The position numbers and the translations under genes were made by a program. The notes beneath the pieces were generated by a model. It saw only the letters and a program-made list of their open reading frames with translations, did not search any database and was not told the origin of the DNA. A stretch of 64,000 nt of DNA from Legionella sp. PATHC035 (GTDB lineage: Bacteria; Pseudomonadota; Gammaproteobacteria; Legionellales; Legionellaceae): positions 1,054,001 through 1,118,000 of the forward strand of contig NZ_JAPHOT010000001.1 of assembly GCF_026191115.1 (NCBI RefSeq). The letters are read 5' to 3'. Each line of letters begins with the position of its first letter. The stretch's first letter is position 1. Of the stretch, positions 1-10,025 are shown in pieces.

Positions 1-457
1 ACATGCCTAAAGTAGTCATCAGACCAGCGACTAAAGAAAAATAACGTCTGGGCAACCAGTGTAAAGCAAGAGACAATACACCTACAAACGCAAAAGACGA
101 ACCAAAGCCCACTAAGAAACGCCCTGCTCCTACCAAAAACATGGACGAAGTGAGGGAAAACATCCAGGAACCCACAGTACAACAGATGCAGGCAAAAGTT
201 AGAAGCCGTCTGGGGCCAAATCGGTCCATAAGCATGCCTACAGGCATTTGCATGGGAGAGTATGCAAAGTAATATAAGGCAGATATCTGACCAAAAGTAG
301 TCGCAGAAATATGCCCCAAAGCAATGCTTAACTCAGTCTGTAAAACACCAGGAATAATGCGTAAGATAAACTCATAGCAATAAAAAACAGCCCCAACAAA
401 GCAGATGAACATGCCATAGAGCAATTGTTTTCTTGAAACGATATTATTTAGGTGCAT
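1..457 (-). CDS. MFS transporter, N-terminal part (runs off window start)
   Basis: The reverse strand is open from an ATG at 457 to the window edge and encodes the first ~152 residues of a major facilitator superfamily permease. It closely parallels the neighbouring MFS protein: a first membrane helix followed by Y-x-Y-E, the loop motif MDRFGPRRLL between helices 2 and 3, and the GRFLVGFGS stretch of helix 4. The ATG overlaps the last 14 nt of the upstream MFS gene, so the two are probably translationally coupled and co-transcribed. The substrate cannot be told; the paired arrangement resembles the duplicated Pht-type transporters of Legionella. The C-terminal two thirds lie outside the window. 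Confidence 0.85.
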   Translation of the reverse strand, partial: MHLNNIVSRKQLLYGMFICFVGAVFYCYEFILRIIPGVLQTELSIALGHISATTFGQISALYYFAYSPMQMPVGMLMDRFGPRRLLTFACICCTVGSWMFSLTSSMFLVGAGRFLVGFGSSFAFVGVLSLALHWLPRRYFSLVAGLMTTLGM

Positions 458-1742
458 GAGCGTGAGTTTCCCTTAAAAAGAAGGTTAATAAAGCGGCAAT
501 TAACATACTGAGCGGTATAAAAGCCAGCGCTATGCGGTAATCAGTCATGTTGTATAACCGATTAACATTTTCAACAACCAATGCTGAAGAGATTGACGCG
601 CCACTCCGTAAGGAATAGCTGAAATCCAATAAATGTCCTACTAAAGGTTGCAATAACATCCCACCGAGCATCACAATCATATTCGTAAACGCCATCGCTG
701 TACCCGCTGCTTCCCCAGGACTCAACTCTCTTCCAACAGCAAATACGATTGCTTGAGCACTATAAAATAGACCCAGGAAAAACATAAGTATCTGCACATT
801 CGTTTCGGTCAAACCAGGGAAATACAAGATAACCAGCATAAGCACCGTAGCCACACTAGCTCCTACAAGCATAGGTAGTTTTCTGCGCGCAATTCGGTCA
901 GAAAAATAACCCATCAGTGGAGCACCAACAGTAAAACCTAAGAAGAGCAATGAGTTTGCAAGGCCAGCACCATGCGCAGATAACCCATGAGCATTTCTTA
1001 AATAAGGAATACCCCATAATTCAGCAAACACGGTTGTAGGGAGATACACCATACAACCGTATAATCCATTGATCCATATCTGCTTGTTACTGACTATTAT
1101 ATTTAAATCAACTAAACCGGTTTTCAAATCAGAAACAGTACCACTTTGTCTGTATCGACCTTTTTTATCGTGAATTCCTAACCATAAAAGAAAGGTTAAG
1201 ACAATCCCGAAGAATGCGGTCATATTTAAGGTTTTAATCCATCCTAATTGATTAACAAACAATTCTAAAAAATTATCACCGAGCATTGCTCCTACGGTTC
1301 CCAACGCCGAAGTGAGCCCCGAGACCATAGCGAGTTTGTTCTCAGGCAACCAGATTGTTGCCAACTTCAATACTCCCACAAATGCAAACGCAGAACCTAA
1401 ACCAACTAAAAAACGTCCAGAGGCGGCAACCCAAAAAGAAGTTGTCCCTGTAAATAAAAAAGTTCCAATGACACAGATTAAACAAGCAAAGGTTAATAAT
1501 CTTCGCGGGCCATATCGATCCATCATAATCCCTACAGGTAATTGCATAGGGACGTAGGCATAATAATATATCGATGAAATGTGTCCAAACCCGGTAGCTG
1601 ACAAATTAAAATGCTCACGGAGAGCGCTTTCCATTGCACTAGGTGCTATTCGAAGCAAATATTCATAACTGTAAAACAAGGCTCCAAGACCACAAATAAG
1701 CCATCCAATTAATGCGTAATTTCTACGGTTTTCAGAAATCAA
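444..1742 (-). CDS. MFS transporter
   Basis: A 432-residue major facilitator superfamily permease with twelve predicted membrane spans. The motif MDRYGPRRLLTF (loop 2-3) and GRFLVGLGSAFAF (helix 4) are clear family signatures. I place the start at a TTG (1742) preceded by a perfect AAGGAG six bases upstream. A longer reading frame from a GTG at 1823 would add a Cys-rich 27-residue leader that the sister gene lacks, so I consider it less likely. The stop overlaps the start of the next MFS gene. Substrate unknown: amino acids or nucleosides are plausible because Legionella Pht proteins of this family carry them, but nothing in the sequence decides this. Confidence 0.85.
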   Translation of the reverse strand: MISENRRNYALIGWLICGLGALFYSYEYLLRIAPSAMESALREHFNLSATGFGHISSIYYYAYVPMQLPVGIMMDRYGPRRLLTFACLICVIGTFLFTGTTSFWVAASGRFLVGLGSAFAFVGVLKLATIWLPENKLAMVSGLTSALGTVGAMLGDNFLELFVNQLGWIKTLNMTAFFGIVLTFLLWLGIHDKKGRYRQSGTVSDLKTGLVDLNIIVSNKQIWINGLYGCMVYLPTTVFAELWGIPYLRNAHGLSAHGAGLANSLLFLGFTVGAPLMGYFSDRIARRKLPMLVGASVATVLMLVILYFPGLTETNVQILMFFLGLFYSAQAIVFAVGRELSPGEAAGTAMAFTNMIVMLGGMLLQPLVGHLLDFSYSLRSGASISSALVVENVNRLYNMTDYRIALAFIPLSMLIAALLTFFLRETHAHAPK

Positions 1743-1908
1743 GGCAATCTCCTTAATATTTGTAAAGCAAGAGCATTCACTGTTTTCAATGCAACAGTTA
1801 AAACTCTTATCTTTATAATTCACCTATTGTTATCCTCAATGTTATCAGGCATGGCTCATCCGGCATAGAGTTACACCTTGAGATACCTGATTACACGCAG
1901 GACTACTT

Positions 1909-3159
1909 TTATTCTAAATTACAACTCATTTGATTAGCGCCACTCGCTATTGCAGCCTGAGCTACAGCAGCGGGAACTCGTTCTCTTAAACGAGGATCTA
2001 TGGGCTTGGGAATAATATAGTTGGGGCCAAACTCCCAATGCGTAACACCTGGGTAATTGTCCTTTACTACCTGGGGAACGGGCTCATGCACCAGTTGGCG
2101 AATAGCCTCAACTGCCGCAATTTGCATTGATTGGTTAATACACTTAGCGCGGACATCCAACGCACCACGAAAAATATAAGGAAAACACAACACATTATTA
2201 ACCTGATTAGGATAATCACTACGCCCTGTCGCAATGACTAAATCATCACGTACCTGAAAAGCTAATTCAGGTCTAATTTCTGGATCAGGGTTAGACAAAG
2301 CAAAAATAACGGGGTTAGGCGCCATTAATTTCAATAAATCAGCATCTAATAAATCGGGCTTAGCAACACCAATAAATACATCGGCATCAACCAATGCATC
2401 AGCTAAAGTTCGACATTCAGTTGTACGTGCAAAAGCGAATTTATAAGCATTTAGATCAGCACGACCTGAATGGATGACGCCTTTAGTATCTAAAAGCAAC
2501 ATGTTTTCTTTATGAGCGCCTAAAGCAACCAGTAATCGCATGGAAGCAATTCCTGCCGCTCCTGCGCCAATACACACAATTTTTGCATCAGCTAATTTTT
2601 TTTGTTGTAACTCAAGCGCATTGAGCAACGCCGCCGCAACTACAATGGCTGTACCATGCTGGTCATCATGAAATACTGGAATATTCAATTGCTCAATTAA
2701 AGCCTGCTCAATTTCAAAACATTCAGGAGCTTTAAGATCTTCCAGATTGATCCCACCAAAAGTGGGGGCAATACGTTTTGCCGTAGCAATAAAAGCTTGC
2801 GAATCATGGGCATCAATTTCGATATCAAATACATCAATGCCAGCAAAACGCTTGAATAATACTGCTTTACCTTCCATAACGGGCTTACTGGCGAGAGGCC
2901 CAAGATCTCCCAAACCCAACACCGCAGTGCCATTGGTCATTACCGCGACTAAATTTCCTTTATTCGTGTAACGATAAGCATCTTCGGGATTTTCTGCTAT
3001 TGCAATCACTGGAGCTGCAACACCAGGCGTATAAGCCAGAGACAAATCACTCTGAGAGTCAGTTGATTTGGTAATATGAACACCAAGTTTTCCAGGGGTT
3101 GGAAACTCGTGATAATCTAATGCGCACTGCTTTAAAACTTCATTATCCAAAATACTCAC
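1909..3159 (-). CDS. Malic enzyme (oxaloacetate-decarboxylating malate dehydrogenase)
   Basis: A cytosolic enzyme that oxidatively decarboxylates malate to pyruvate, giving NAD(P)H. The 416 residues match the short bacterial form without the C-terminal phosphotransacetylase-like domain. Visible signatures are SLAYTPGVAAP with the catalytic Tyr (near residue 43), VMTNGTAVLGLGDLG, the metal-binding stretch FDIEID, HDDQHGTAIV, and the Rossmann loop GAGAAGIA. The protein starts from a GTG at 3159 with a purine-rich AAGAGA directly upstream; a TTG three codons in is an alternative. It is transcribed alone, away from L31. Cofactor preference (NADP or NAD) is not certain. Confidence 0.93.
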   Translation of the reverse strand: MSILDNEVLKQCALDYHEFPTPGKLGVHITKSTDSQSDLSLAYTPGVAAPVIAIAENPEDAYRYTNKGNLVAVMTNGTAVLGLGDLGPLASKPVMEGKAVLFKRFAGIDVFDIEIDAHDSQAFIATAKRIAPTFGGINLEDLKAPECFEIEQALIEQLNIPVFHDDQHGTAIVVAAALLNALELQQKKLADAKIVCIGAGAAGIASMRLLVALGAHKENMLLLDTKGVIHSGRADLNAYKFAFARTTECRTLADALVDADVFIGVAKPDLLDADLLKLMAPNPVIFALSNPDPEIRPELAFQVRDDLVIATGRSDYPNQVNNVLCFPYIFRGALDVRAKCINQSMQIAAVEAIRQLVHEPVPQVVKDNYPGVTHWEFGPNYIIPKPIDPRLRERVPAAVAQAAIASGANQMSCNLE

Positions 3160-3384
3160 TCTCTTACATATAAAACAAAAACTTAGTAAGGTCTAAAAAT
3201 CCTACCAAACCCTTATCAATTCTCTCTAACCGAAGTGTCATAGACACACACAAACATCTGACTAAGAAACTCTCAAGTAATTAAGAGAAACAGCCATAAA
3301 ATGATGAGGATAGAAACAAGAATTGAACGACAAGAACCTACAATCAACGCAAATTAGCACTGCAGGAGCAATCTGTCAATAAGC

Positions 3385-3437
3385 TATACTTCGAGTGAAG
3401 TATACATAAATAAGGCGCAAAATCACGCGCCTTATTT
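3385..3437 (-). terminator. Intrinsic terminator of rpmE with a second hairpin
   Basis: A perfect 11-bp stem (3408-3418 with 3427-3437, 8-nt loop) contains the rpmE stop codon, and its A/T-rich outer pairs give a U run on the minus-strand transcript. Immediately beyond it a second hairpin (TATACTTC/GAAGTATA, loop GAGT, 3385-3404) follows. Confidence 0.7.
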
Positions 3438-3662
3438 CTTTTCGTCTTTCGCTTGCGTAGAACGCTGACTGTAACGATCGCGGAACTTCTGCACACGTCC
3501 TCCAGTATCTACGAGTTTTTGCTTACCAGTATAAAAAGGGTGACATTGTGAACATACTTCAATATTCAAATCTTTACATAAAGTTGAACGAGTTTCAAAT
3601 TGTTCGCCACAACTGCATGTAACCTTAACTGTTTTATATTCAGGATGAATTGATGCCTTCAT
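3432..3662 (-). CDS. rpmE: 50S ribosomal protein L31
   Basis: Large-subunit ribosomal protein of 76 residues starting [10 protein letters not shown]. It is the zinc-binding (C+) form: Cys16, Cys18, Cys37 and Cys40 make the metal knuckle. The ATG at 3662 has AGAGAG seven bases upstream; an in-frame extension of 11 residues upstream has no homology and is rejected. The C-terminal [11 protein letters not shown] tail is lysine-rich as usual. The stop codon lies inside a strong terminator hairpin. Confidence 0.96.
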   Translation of the reverse strand: MKASIHPEYKTVKVTCSCGEQFETRSTLCKDLNIEVCSQCHPFYTGKQKLVDTGGRVQKFRDRYSQRSTQAKDEKK

Positions 3663-3695
3663 AATACTACTCTCTATAATAATGAGTATCGCCAC

Positions 3696-4013
3696 CTGAA
3701 CCCAAGGCCAAGCACCATACTCGACAAATGACGCAAGACAATAGCAGAAAAATATGCGTAAAGCAATTTTTTATATCAAAACAGTGCGGATACTATTTCT
3801 CACTTGACTTGCAACAAAAAAACACAAAGTACAAATATAAGTCAATAATTAATCACTGTAGGATGTGATAATGCTGATAATCTTTACCAAATTAATTATA
3901 TTCCATTTCTTGGGTTAATTGTATTTTTTAGTAATTTTTTTCACCAATCTGCGGTACAAATTAGCATTGATGGTCTACGCTTATATCAATGAATTAATTT
4001 AATGGGAGTTAAA
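3696..4013. other. Intergenic region between rpmE and dps
   Basis: About 320 nt of AT-rich sequence between two divergent genes. It must hold the promoters of rpmE (minus) and dps (plus). I see no convincing small gene, tRNA or repeat; no operator for the stress gene was recognised. Confidence 0.4.
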
Positions 4014-4511
4014 ATGAAAAAATTGGAATTATATAAGCTTGAAACACCAAACGACCTTGATATCCGGGATCGTCGTAAAATTGCTGAAGCTGTTAATCCA
4101 CTCCTAGCCGACACATTTGCTTTATTCGTTAAAACCAAAAATTTTCATTGGCATATGACGGGTCCCCACTATCGGGATTATCATCTTTTATTGGATGAAC
4201 AAAGCGAACAAATTTTCGCAATGGTGGACGTCTTGGCAGAGCGCGTACGCAAATTAGGAGAGAGAACCATTCATTCAATAGGACAAATCAAACAATTACA
4301 GACACTTAAAGATGCTAATGAAACCCTGTCTGCTGACGATATGCTGCAAAATCTATTAGAAGATAATAAGAGTTTTTTAAAAAACATGAGAAAGGTTCAT
4401 GAAGTGTGCAGCAAAAAAAATGATTTTGCCACCACGAGCATCCTGGAAGTTTATATTGATGAAACAGAACGTCGAATTTGGTTTTTATTTGAAACGTTGC
4501 AAAATAAATGA
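4014..4511 (+). CDS. dps: Dps/ferritin-like DNA-protection protein
   Basis: A 165-residue Dps-family protein: a dodecameric shell that oxidises and stores iron with hydrogen peroxide, shielding DNA in stress and stationary phase. The inter-subunit ferroxidase site is visible as the NFHWHMTGPHYRDYHLLLDE segment (about residues 44-64), with the following E-Q-I-F-A-M-V-D-V-L-A-E-R helix. I choose the ATG at 4014 because GGGAG lies six bases upstream; an ATG four codons earlier overlaps that ribosome-binding site. The Lys-rich N-terminus (MKKLELYK) is short, so DNA binding is uncertain. It converges with xthA across a palindromic repeat. Confidence 0.93.
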   Translation: MKKLELYKLETPNDLDIRDRRKIAEAVNPLLADTFALFVKTKNFHWHMTGPHYRDYHLLLDEQSEQIFAMVDVLAERVRKLGERTIHSIGQIKQLQTLKDANETLSADDMLQNLLEDNKSFLKNMRKVHEVCSKKNDFATTSILEVYIDETERRIWFLFETLQNK

Positions 4512-4562
4512 TGCATGAGTAGCCAGTGTGACATGAGCAATACCATGAAGTGAATCATTTTT

Positions 4563-4608
4563 CCCTTCTCCCTCCCAGGGAGAAGGTGCCCGTTAGGGCA
4601 GATGAGGG
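4563..4608. repeat. Intergenic REP-like palindrome (CCTTCTCCCT family)
   Basis: A perfect 10-bp stem (4564-4573/4577-4586, loop CCC) followed by GTGCCCGTTAGGGC and GATGAGGG. It lies between the convergent dps and xthA genes. Related copies are at 29476, 44931 and 48421. Confidence 0.75.
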
Positions 4609-4640
4609 ATTGACTGCTACCAATGAGCCCGCCCCATTGT

Positions 4641-5420
4641 CTAACCCACATTCAAATCCAACTCAACCCAAACGGGTGCATGATCAGATGGTCTTTCTAC
4701 TTTGCGCGGTTCTTTATCAATAACTGATTGCCTGCATAGCGCATTCAGTGGTTTACTCAATAAAATATGATCAATCCGTAAACCCCGATTACGTCGAAAT
4801 GAGGCTGCACGATAATCCCACCAACTGTATGATTGTTCCTCCTGAATAAAATTTCTAAAACTGTCATGAAGCCCAAGTTGCAATAATTGCGTGAAAGCCT
4901 CTCGTTCAGCAGGACTTACCAGCACAGAACCCATCCACTCACTAGGGTCATGCACATCGCGATCCTCAGGAGCAATATTAAAATCACCAACTACAGCTGT
5001 ATTCGTGAAATCATTCATTTGCTGTTGAATAAATCCGATAATTTTTTGCAACCAATTCAGCTTATATTGATATTTATCTGAAGTTAATTCCGAACCATTA
5101 GGAACGTACAAATTGATTAGACGAATACCCGCAACGGTAACAGCGATTATGCGGCGTTGCGGATCCACAAAATCAGGAATATCGGTAAGAACATTAGTTA
5201 AAGGATATCGGCTGATTACAGCAACACCGTTGTATGTTTTCTGCCCTGAAAACACTACGTGATAGCCTTTCTCAGTAAACGCGGTTACAGGAAAATTTTC
5301 ATCAAGTAACTTTGTTTCTTGTATGGCAAGGACATCCACCCCAGTAGACTCAAGCCACTGTAATACTTGCTCCAGTCGTATCTTCAATGAATTGACATTC
5401 CAACTTGCTAATTTAAGCAC
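4641..5420 (-). CDS. xthA: Exodeoxyribonuclease III (copy 1)
   Basis: A 259-residue EEP-fold nuclease of the ExoIII family: AP endonuclease and 3'-5' exonuclease of base-excision repair. Family signatures are SWNVNSL, the metal ligand in IQETKL, YSGQKTYNGVAVISR-like loop, NLYVPNGSE, VVGDFNIAPEDRD, and the final IDHILLS and SDHAPVWVEL with the catalytic Asp-His. The start is a GTG at 5420 with AAGGAG six bases upstream; it overlaps the end of the second paralogue by 8 nt, so the pair is translationally coupled. This copy is of the Neisseria/Bacillus-like subgroup with DHAPV at the C-terminus. Confidence 0.93.
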   Translation of the reverse strand: MLKLASWNVNSLKIRLEQVLQWLESTGVDVLAIQETKLLDENFPVTAFTEKGYHVVFSGQKTYNGVAVISRYPLTNVLTDIPDFVDPQRRIIAVTVAGIRLINLYVPNGSELTSDKYQYKLNWLQKIIGFIQQQMNDFTNTAVVGDFNIAPEDRDVHDPSEWMGSVLVSPAEREAFTQLLQLGLHDSFRNFIQEEQSYSWWDYRAASFRRNRGLRIDHILLSKPLNALCRQSVIDKEPRKVERPSDHAPVWVELDLNVG

Positions 5421-6195
5421 ACCAATCTCCTTTATATTCAATCAGCAATGGAGCATGGTCAGAAAAACGTGCTTCCCGAAAAATACGACTGTCAACTACA
5501 TCCGCAATAAGGCCAGGAGTAATTACTTGATAATCAATCCTCCACCCCACATTTTTTTCCCATGCACGTCCTCGAAAAGACCACCAGGTATATTGATCTT
5601 CTTCCTGATTGTGCACACGAAACGCATCAACAAAGCCCATAGTCCCAAACAACTCATCCATCCAAGCGCGTTCCTCAGGCAAAAAACCAGAGTTTTTTTG
5701 ATTGCCGCGCCAATTTTTCAAATCGATTTTTTTATGAGCGATATTATAATCTCCACATAAAATCAGCTCGCGTCCTTCATTTTTTAGTTTTATTAAATGT
5801 TCGGCAAATTGTTTGAGAAAATCATATTTAACTGTCTGACGTTCATCGCCACTAGTACCTGAAGGTAAATAAAGTGAGATAATACTGAATTTGGGATAAT
5901 CAAATTGAATGTATCGTCCCTCATTATCACAATAGTCAAAGCCCATGCCCTTCACGACACGATTAGGTTTGTGACGGGCATAAATCGCCACCCCGCTGTA
6001 CCCTTTCTTTTGCGCTGAATAATAGTCACAAAAATAATCGCATGGATAATATAACTCCTCTGGAATTAATTGCTCCGGTTGAGCTTTCGTTTCTTGAATA
6101 CAAACAAAATCAGCATCTTGAATTGCAAGCCACTCATTAAATCCATTACGTACCGCTGAACGGATTCCATTGGCATTAAAACTAATTACTTTCAT
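5413..6195 (-). CDS. xthA: Exodeoxyribonuclease III (copy 2)
   Basis: A second, divergent ExoIII paralogue of 260 residues directly upstream of copy 1. It shows SFNANGIRSAV, CIQETKAQ, KGYSGVAIYAR, SLYLPSGTSGDERQ, LCGDYNIAHKKIDLKNWRGN, WWSFRGRAW, and the closing SDHAPLLIEY. These are the catalytic and DNA-binding segments of AP endonucleases and resemble the ExoA/XthA subgroup more than copy 1 does. The ATG at 6195 is chosen; a GTG three codons upstream (6204) is possible and neither has a strong ribosome-binding site. The 8-nt overlap with copy 1 indicates one operon. Confidence 0.92.
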   Translation of the reverse strand: MKVISFNANGIRSAVRNGFNEWLAIQDADFVCIQETKAQPEQLIPEELYYPCDYFCDYYSAQKKGYSGVAIYARHKPNRVVKGMGFDYCDNEGRYIQFDYPKFSIISLYLPSGTSGDERQTVKYDFLKQFAEHLIKLKNEGRELILCGDYNIAHKKIDLKNWRGNQKNSGFLPEERAWMDELFGTMGFVDAFRVHNQEEDQYTWWSFRGRAWEKNVGWRIDYQVITPGLIADVVDSRIFREARFSDHAPLLIEYKGDWCA

Positions 6196-6284
6196 TTTTT
6201 TCACTTAATATTTATTGTATCCTGATAAAACACAATGAGACCCAGAATATCATGGTCAAATAATTCTGAGCCCCATTACCCAAG

Positions 6285-6911
<627 letters not shown>

Positions 6912-6971
6912 TTAAAATTAGAAAAAACAGTTCTTGTTCAGGCCAATACCTTAAGCCTACTCACTATAAAC

Positions 6972-7487
6972 TCAACTGTTTCTTCTATCTGTGAATTTAA
7001 AATCATACTTTAGTTGTTCTTCTAATTTCATTTCAATAAATTTGATTCGATAATACAAAGATCCTCCCTTTTCAGGTTTCAATATTTTCAAGTCAGCGAC
7101 AATTTCATCAGCAGACTCATAATAATCCTTAACTGATATATTCGCGATAATTTTACTTACTGCTTCAACATGATGTCTATTCCAATGGCCAAAAATAATA
7201 CGCCCAATAAAAGAACCAAAGAAGCAACTTTCTTTGGTGTAGTCTATAAGCAATGCTTTAATTCTTCTGTAATTAGAATCCCCACCTATTTTATTCCAAA
7301 TCTTGCTGTAAGAATCAGGAAAAACTAAAGTAACTTGTGATCGATTAAACAAAGAATATGCTCTTAGACCAACTGATGAAAAAAAAGAATGAGGTTTAGA
7401 AGGTAACAAAGAAGCCTCAGAACCTTTTTCTGTAAAATCAGAATCGTCACTGATTATTGTAGCAATAGAACGCGAATCATAGGACAT
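6972..7487 (-). CDS. Hypothetical protein, Legionella-type
   Basis: 171 residues, not recognised with certainty. The N-terminal ~40 residues are Ser/Asp-rich and look disordered; the C-terminal half (about 90-160) is a compact, charged helical region containing FGHWNRHHVEAVSKIIANIS, a stretch that reminds me of a small domain repeated in Legionella accessory and effector proteins (this is memory, not a search). There is no signal peptide or membrane span. A very strong GGAGGAG ribosome-binding site seven bases before the ATG supports the start. No clear Glu-rich C-terminal block. Dot/Icm relation is possible but unproven. Confidence 0.7.
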   Translation of the reverse strand: MSYDSRSIATIISDDSDFTEKGSEASLLPSKPHSFFSSVGLRAYSLFNRSQVTLVFPDSYSKIWNKIGGDSNYRRIKALLIDYTKESCFFGSFIGRIIFGHWNRHHVEAVSKIIANISVKDYYESADEIVADLKILKPEKGGSLYYRIKFIEMKLEEQLKYDFKFTDRRNS

Positions 7488-7935
7488 TTTTTTCTCCTCC
7501 GTGAGAACAGCTGTTGATAATCACTTCCCAAAATTCAAGATGAATCTCGTGCCTGATGACCATTCTACTGTCCTGGTCAAAAATGACATGATCTGATGGG
7601 TTCGATACTCACCTACTTCCTGTATTTGCGTTTCGGTATCTGAAATCTCGTCGTTTTTGCTCAGCCTAGCGAAATGTCAACGGCCGCTGGTCTTTTTAAA
7701 ACTAAAGAAGCGAGGACGAATCATCTGTCCAATTTCCTTAATTTTTGACAATTTTTGATAGAAAAAGCAAATAAAGGCGTATTTTAATTTTAGAATCGAG
7801 GCAACAAGTTGAATGATTGACTTATTTTTAATGAGATAGAATGGTGGGGTCAGCGATTATTTAGACCAGTGACAGCACAGCGGAACCCGAGATTTTCAAA
7901 CACAATCTTCTCGGGTTACGGCTTAGCGCTTCATA
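7488..7935. other. Gene-free region between hslU and the unknown gene
   Basis: About 450 nt without a supported gene. It contains the promoter for the gene ending at 6972 (strong ribosome-binding site at its left edge) and, at its right end, the hairpin after hslU. The middle (7540-7860) shows no repeat or RNA structure that I can name. Confidence 0.4.
7884..7917 (-). terminator. Hairpin downstream of hslU
   Basis: AACCCGAGA (7884-7892) pairs perfectly with TCTCGGGTT (7909-7917), 19 nt past the hslU stop. No clean U run follows, so it may be a transcript-stabilising palindrome rather than an intrinsic terminator. Confidence 0.5.
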
Positions 7936-9306
7936 TTAAAGAATATAACGAGCCAAATCCTCATCCGCTACAATCTGTCCGAGATTTTTTTCTACATAGG
8001 CTTTGTCCACATGGACTGATTCACCTGATTTATCAGTCGCTTCAAACGAAACAACCTCCAATAATCGTTCCATCACCGTATAAAGCCTACGCGCACCAAT
8101 ATTTTCTGTACGCTCATTGACTTGCCATGCGACTTCAGCAATACGTCTAATTCCTGTTTCATCAAAAGTCAACGTTAATCCTTCAGTCGCCATCAAAGCG
8201 CTGTATTGCAAGGTCAATGAAGCGGTAGGCTCAGTAAGAATTCGAACAAAATCATCCACAGAAAGAGCCGATAGCTCAACACGTATGGGTAATCGACCTT
8301 GTAATTCAGCAATCAAATCAGAGGGCTTGGCTACATGGAATGCCCCAGATGCGATGAACAAAATATGATCAGAACGAATCATACCGTATTTAGTCGTCAC
8401 TGTTGTTCCCTCAACTAGAGGTAATAAATCGCGTTGTACCCCTTCACGCGACACATCTCCGCCACCTCCATTTTCAGCACGTCGTGCAACTTTATCCAAC
8501 TCATCAATAAAGACAATACCATTTTGTTCTACATTTTCGATAGCACGAATCTTGATGTCATCTTCATTAATTAATTTAGCAGCCTCCTCTTCACGTAAAA
8601 TTTGCATTGCCTTAGCAATAGTCATTTTACGTGTTTTTGTTCTATGAGTACCTACCTGTTGGAACATCGATTGCAATTGGCTTGTCATTTCTTCCATACC
8701 AGGAGGAGCCATAATTTCGATGCCTATAGGTGTTGCTGAAACTTCTATTTCAATTTCATTATCGTCAAGAATTCCCTCACGCAATTGTTTACGGAACACT
8801 TGTCTGGCCGTGCTATCCTTTTCACCTGGAGTTAAACTGCCACGTGCTGGCGGAAGTAATACATCGAGAACTCGCTCCTCAGCTGCATCTTCGGCCAAAT
8901 GTTCCACTTTCTTCATGGCAAATTCACGTTCTTGTTTTACCGCAATATCAGCTAAATCACGAAGTATGGTATCTACATCACGTCCTACATATCCCACTTC
9001 GGTAAATTTTGTTGCTTCTACTTTGATAAAAGGTGCACGAGCTAACTTAGCCAAACGTCGAGCAATTTCAGTTTTACCCACGCCAGTTGGTCCAATCATG
9101 AGTATATTTTTTGGCATAATTTCATTGCGCAACGCAGAGTCTTTAATGTTCATGCGTCGCCAACGATTACGTAATGCAATTGCTACCGCTCTTTTTGCAT
9201 CATCCTGGCCAATAATATATTTATCTAATTCCTGGACAATTTCACGAGGAGTCATTACCTCTCGAATATTCTCAAGAGTCATCACTTTACTATTTTTCGT
9301 TGCCAT
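7936..9306 (-). CDS. hslU: ATP-dependent protease ATPase subunit HslU
   Basis: AAA+ unfoldase that feeds substrates into the HslV peptidase. It shows [17 protein letters not shown], Walker A GPTGVGKT (residues 72-79), the pore loop in [11 protein letters not shown], the intermediate I-domain (about 110-250), Walker [11 protein letters not shown], and the C-terminal sensor region ending in ARYIL, the tail that docks into HslV. At 456 residues it is a little longer than E. coli HslU (443), because of an N-terminal extension before MTPREIV. The ATG at 9306 overlaps the hslV stop by 17 nt; ATGs at 9282 and 9255 are alternatives. It is co-transcribed with hslV. Confidence 0.96.
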   Translation of the reverse strand: MATKNSKVMTLENIREVMTPREIVQELDKYIIGQDDAKRAVAIALRNRWRRMNIKDSALRNEIMPKNILMIGPTGVGKTEIARRLAKLARAPFIKVEATKFTEVGYVGRDVDTILRDLADIAVKQEREFAMKKVEHLAEDAAEERVLDVLLPPARGSLTPGEKDSTARQVFRKQLREGILDDNEIEIEVSATPIGIEIMAPPGMEEMTSQLQSMFQQVGTHRTKTRKMTIAKAMQILREEEAAKLINEDDIKIRAIENVEQNGIVFIDELDKVARRAENGGGGDVSREGVQRDLLPLVEGTTVTTKYGMIRSDHILFIASGAFHVAKPSDLIAELQGRLPIRVELSALSVDDFVRILTEPTASLTLQYSALMATEGLTLTFDETGIRRIAEVAWQVNERTENIGARRLYTVMERLLEVVSFEATDKSGESVHVDKAYVEKNLGQIVADEDLARYIL

Positions 9307-9841
9307 TATTTAATTCTTCTATAGTTAAATTGTTATTGGTATAAATACAGATATCCCCAGCAATAGTTAACGCTTTACGCACTATTTCCAGAGCGGATAG
9401 TTTCGTATTTTCCATCAATGCTCGTGCAGCTGCTTGCGCAAAAGGTCCGCCTGAACCAATAGCAATTAAGCTATGTTCAGGTTCAATCACATCGCCATTA
9501 CCTGTAATAATTAAGGAAGATTTTTTATCTGCTACGGCAAGAACCGCTTCGAGTCGGCGCAGCATTCTGTCCGTTCTCCAATCTTTCGCAAGCTCGACTG
9601 CAGCACGGACTAAATGACCTTGATGCATTTCCAGCTTACTCTCAAAACGTTCAAAAAGAGTAAACGCATCCGCAGTACCGCCAGCAAAACCCGCAATAAT
9701 TTGATCTTTGTAGAGGCGCCGCACCTTACGTGCATTACCTTTCATCACGGTATTACCTAAAGTTACCTGACCATCTCCGCCGATAACTACCTGATCTCCG
9801 CGTCGTACTGAAAGTATAGTTGTCCCACGAAATTGTTCCAA
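9290..9841 (-). CDS. hslV: ATP-dependent protease peptidase subunit HslV
   Basis: Proteasome-like threonine peptidase that forms a double hexamer capped by HslU. The mature N-terminal Thr is Thr7, exposed by removing the propeptide MEQFRG; the following [23 protein letters not shown] and [11 protein letters not shown] are typical. E. coli HslV begins MTTIV, so the 6-residue propeptide is a lineage feature. Length (183) is normal. A sigma-32-like promoter lies just upstream and hslU follows with overlap. Confidence 0.96.
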   Translation of the reverse strand: MEQFRGTTILSVRRGDQVVIGGDGQVTLGNTVMKGNARKVRRLYKDQIIAGFAGGTADAFTLFERFESKLEMHQGHLVRAAVELAKDWRTDRMLRRLEAVLAVADKKSSLIITGNGDVIEPEHSLIAIGSGGPFAQAAARALMENTKLSALEIVRKALTIAGDICIYTNNNLTIEELNNGNEK

Positions 9842-9873
9842 AATTAAATCCTCAAATCAAACCGGAATAGCAT

Positions 9874-9904
9874 ACATGGGGATGATAAACAAAAAAACAA
9901 GGGG
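9874..9904 (-). promoter_or_regulatory. Sigma-32 (heat-shock) promoter of hslVU
   Basis: On the minus strand CCCCTTGTTT (-35; consensus CTTGAAA) is followed after 13 nt by CCCCATGT (-10; consensus CCCCATNT). The -10 lies 32 nt before the hslV ATG, leaving a short 5' leader. hslVU is a classic RpoH target. Confidence 0.75.
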
Positions 9905-10025
9905 CTTAAAATGATAAATTGTAATTAATCATGCTAACCGGTCACCGTCGTAGCGGAGCAAGCAGCTATGTCTTAATAGGAATTCGCCAGAACTCATCCG
10001 TTGATCCCGGAAGCTTTGCTGAATT

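Noticed and set aside
5323..5760. 145-residue plus-strand frame opposite the xthA pair
   Set aside because: Antisense to two conserved genes, no family signature.
7869..8120. 83-residue plus-strand frame at the end of hslU
   Set aside because: Overlaps the hairpin and the hslU C-terminal coding region in antisense.
8720..9313. Long plus-strand reading frame opposite hslU and a second one at 8730-9005
   Set aside because: They lie wholly opposite a strongly conserved gene and have no recognisable protein; antisense shadows.
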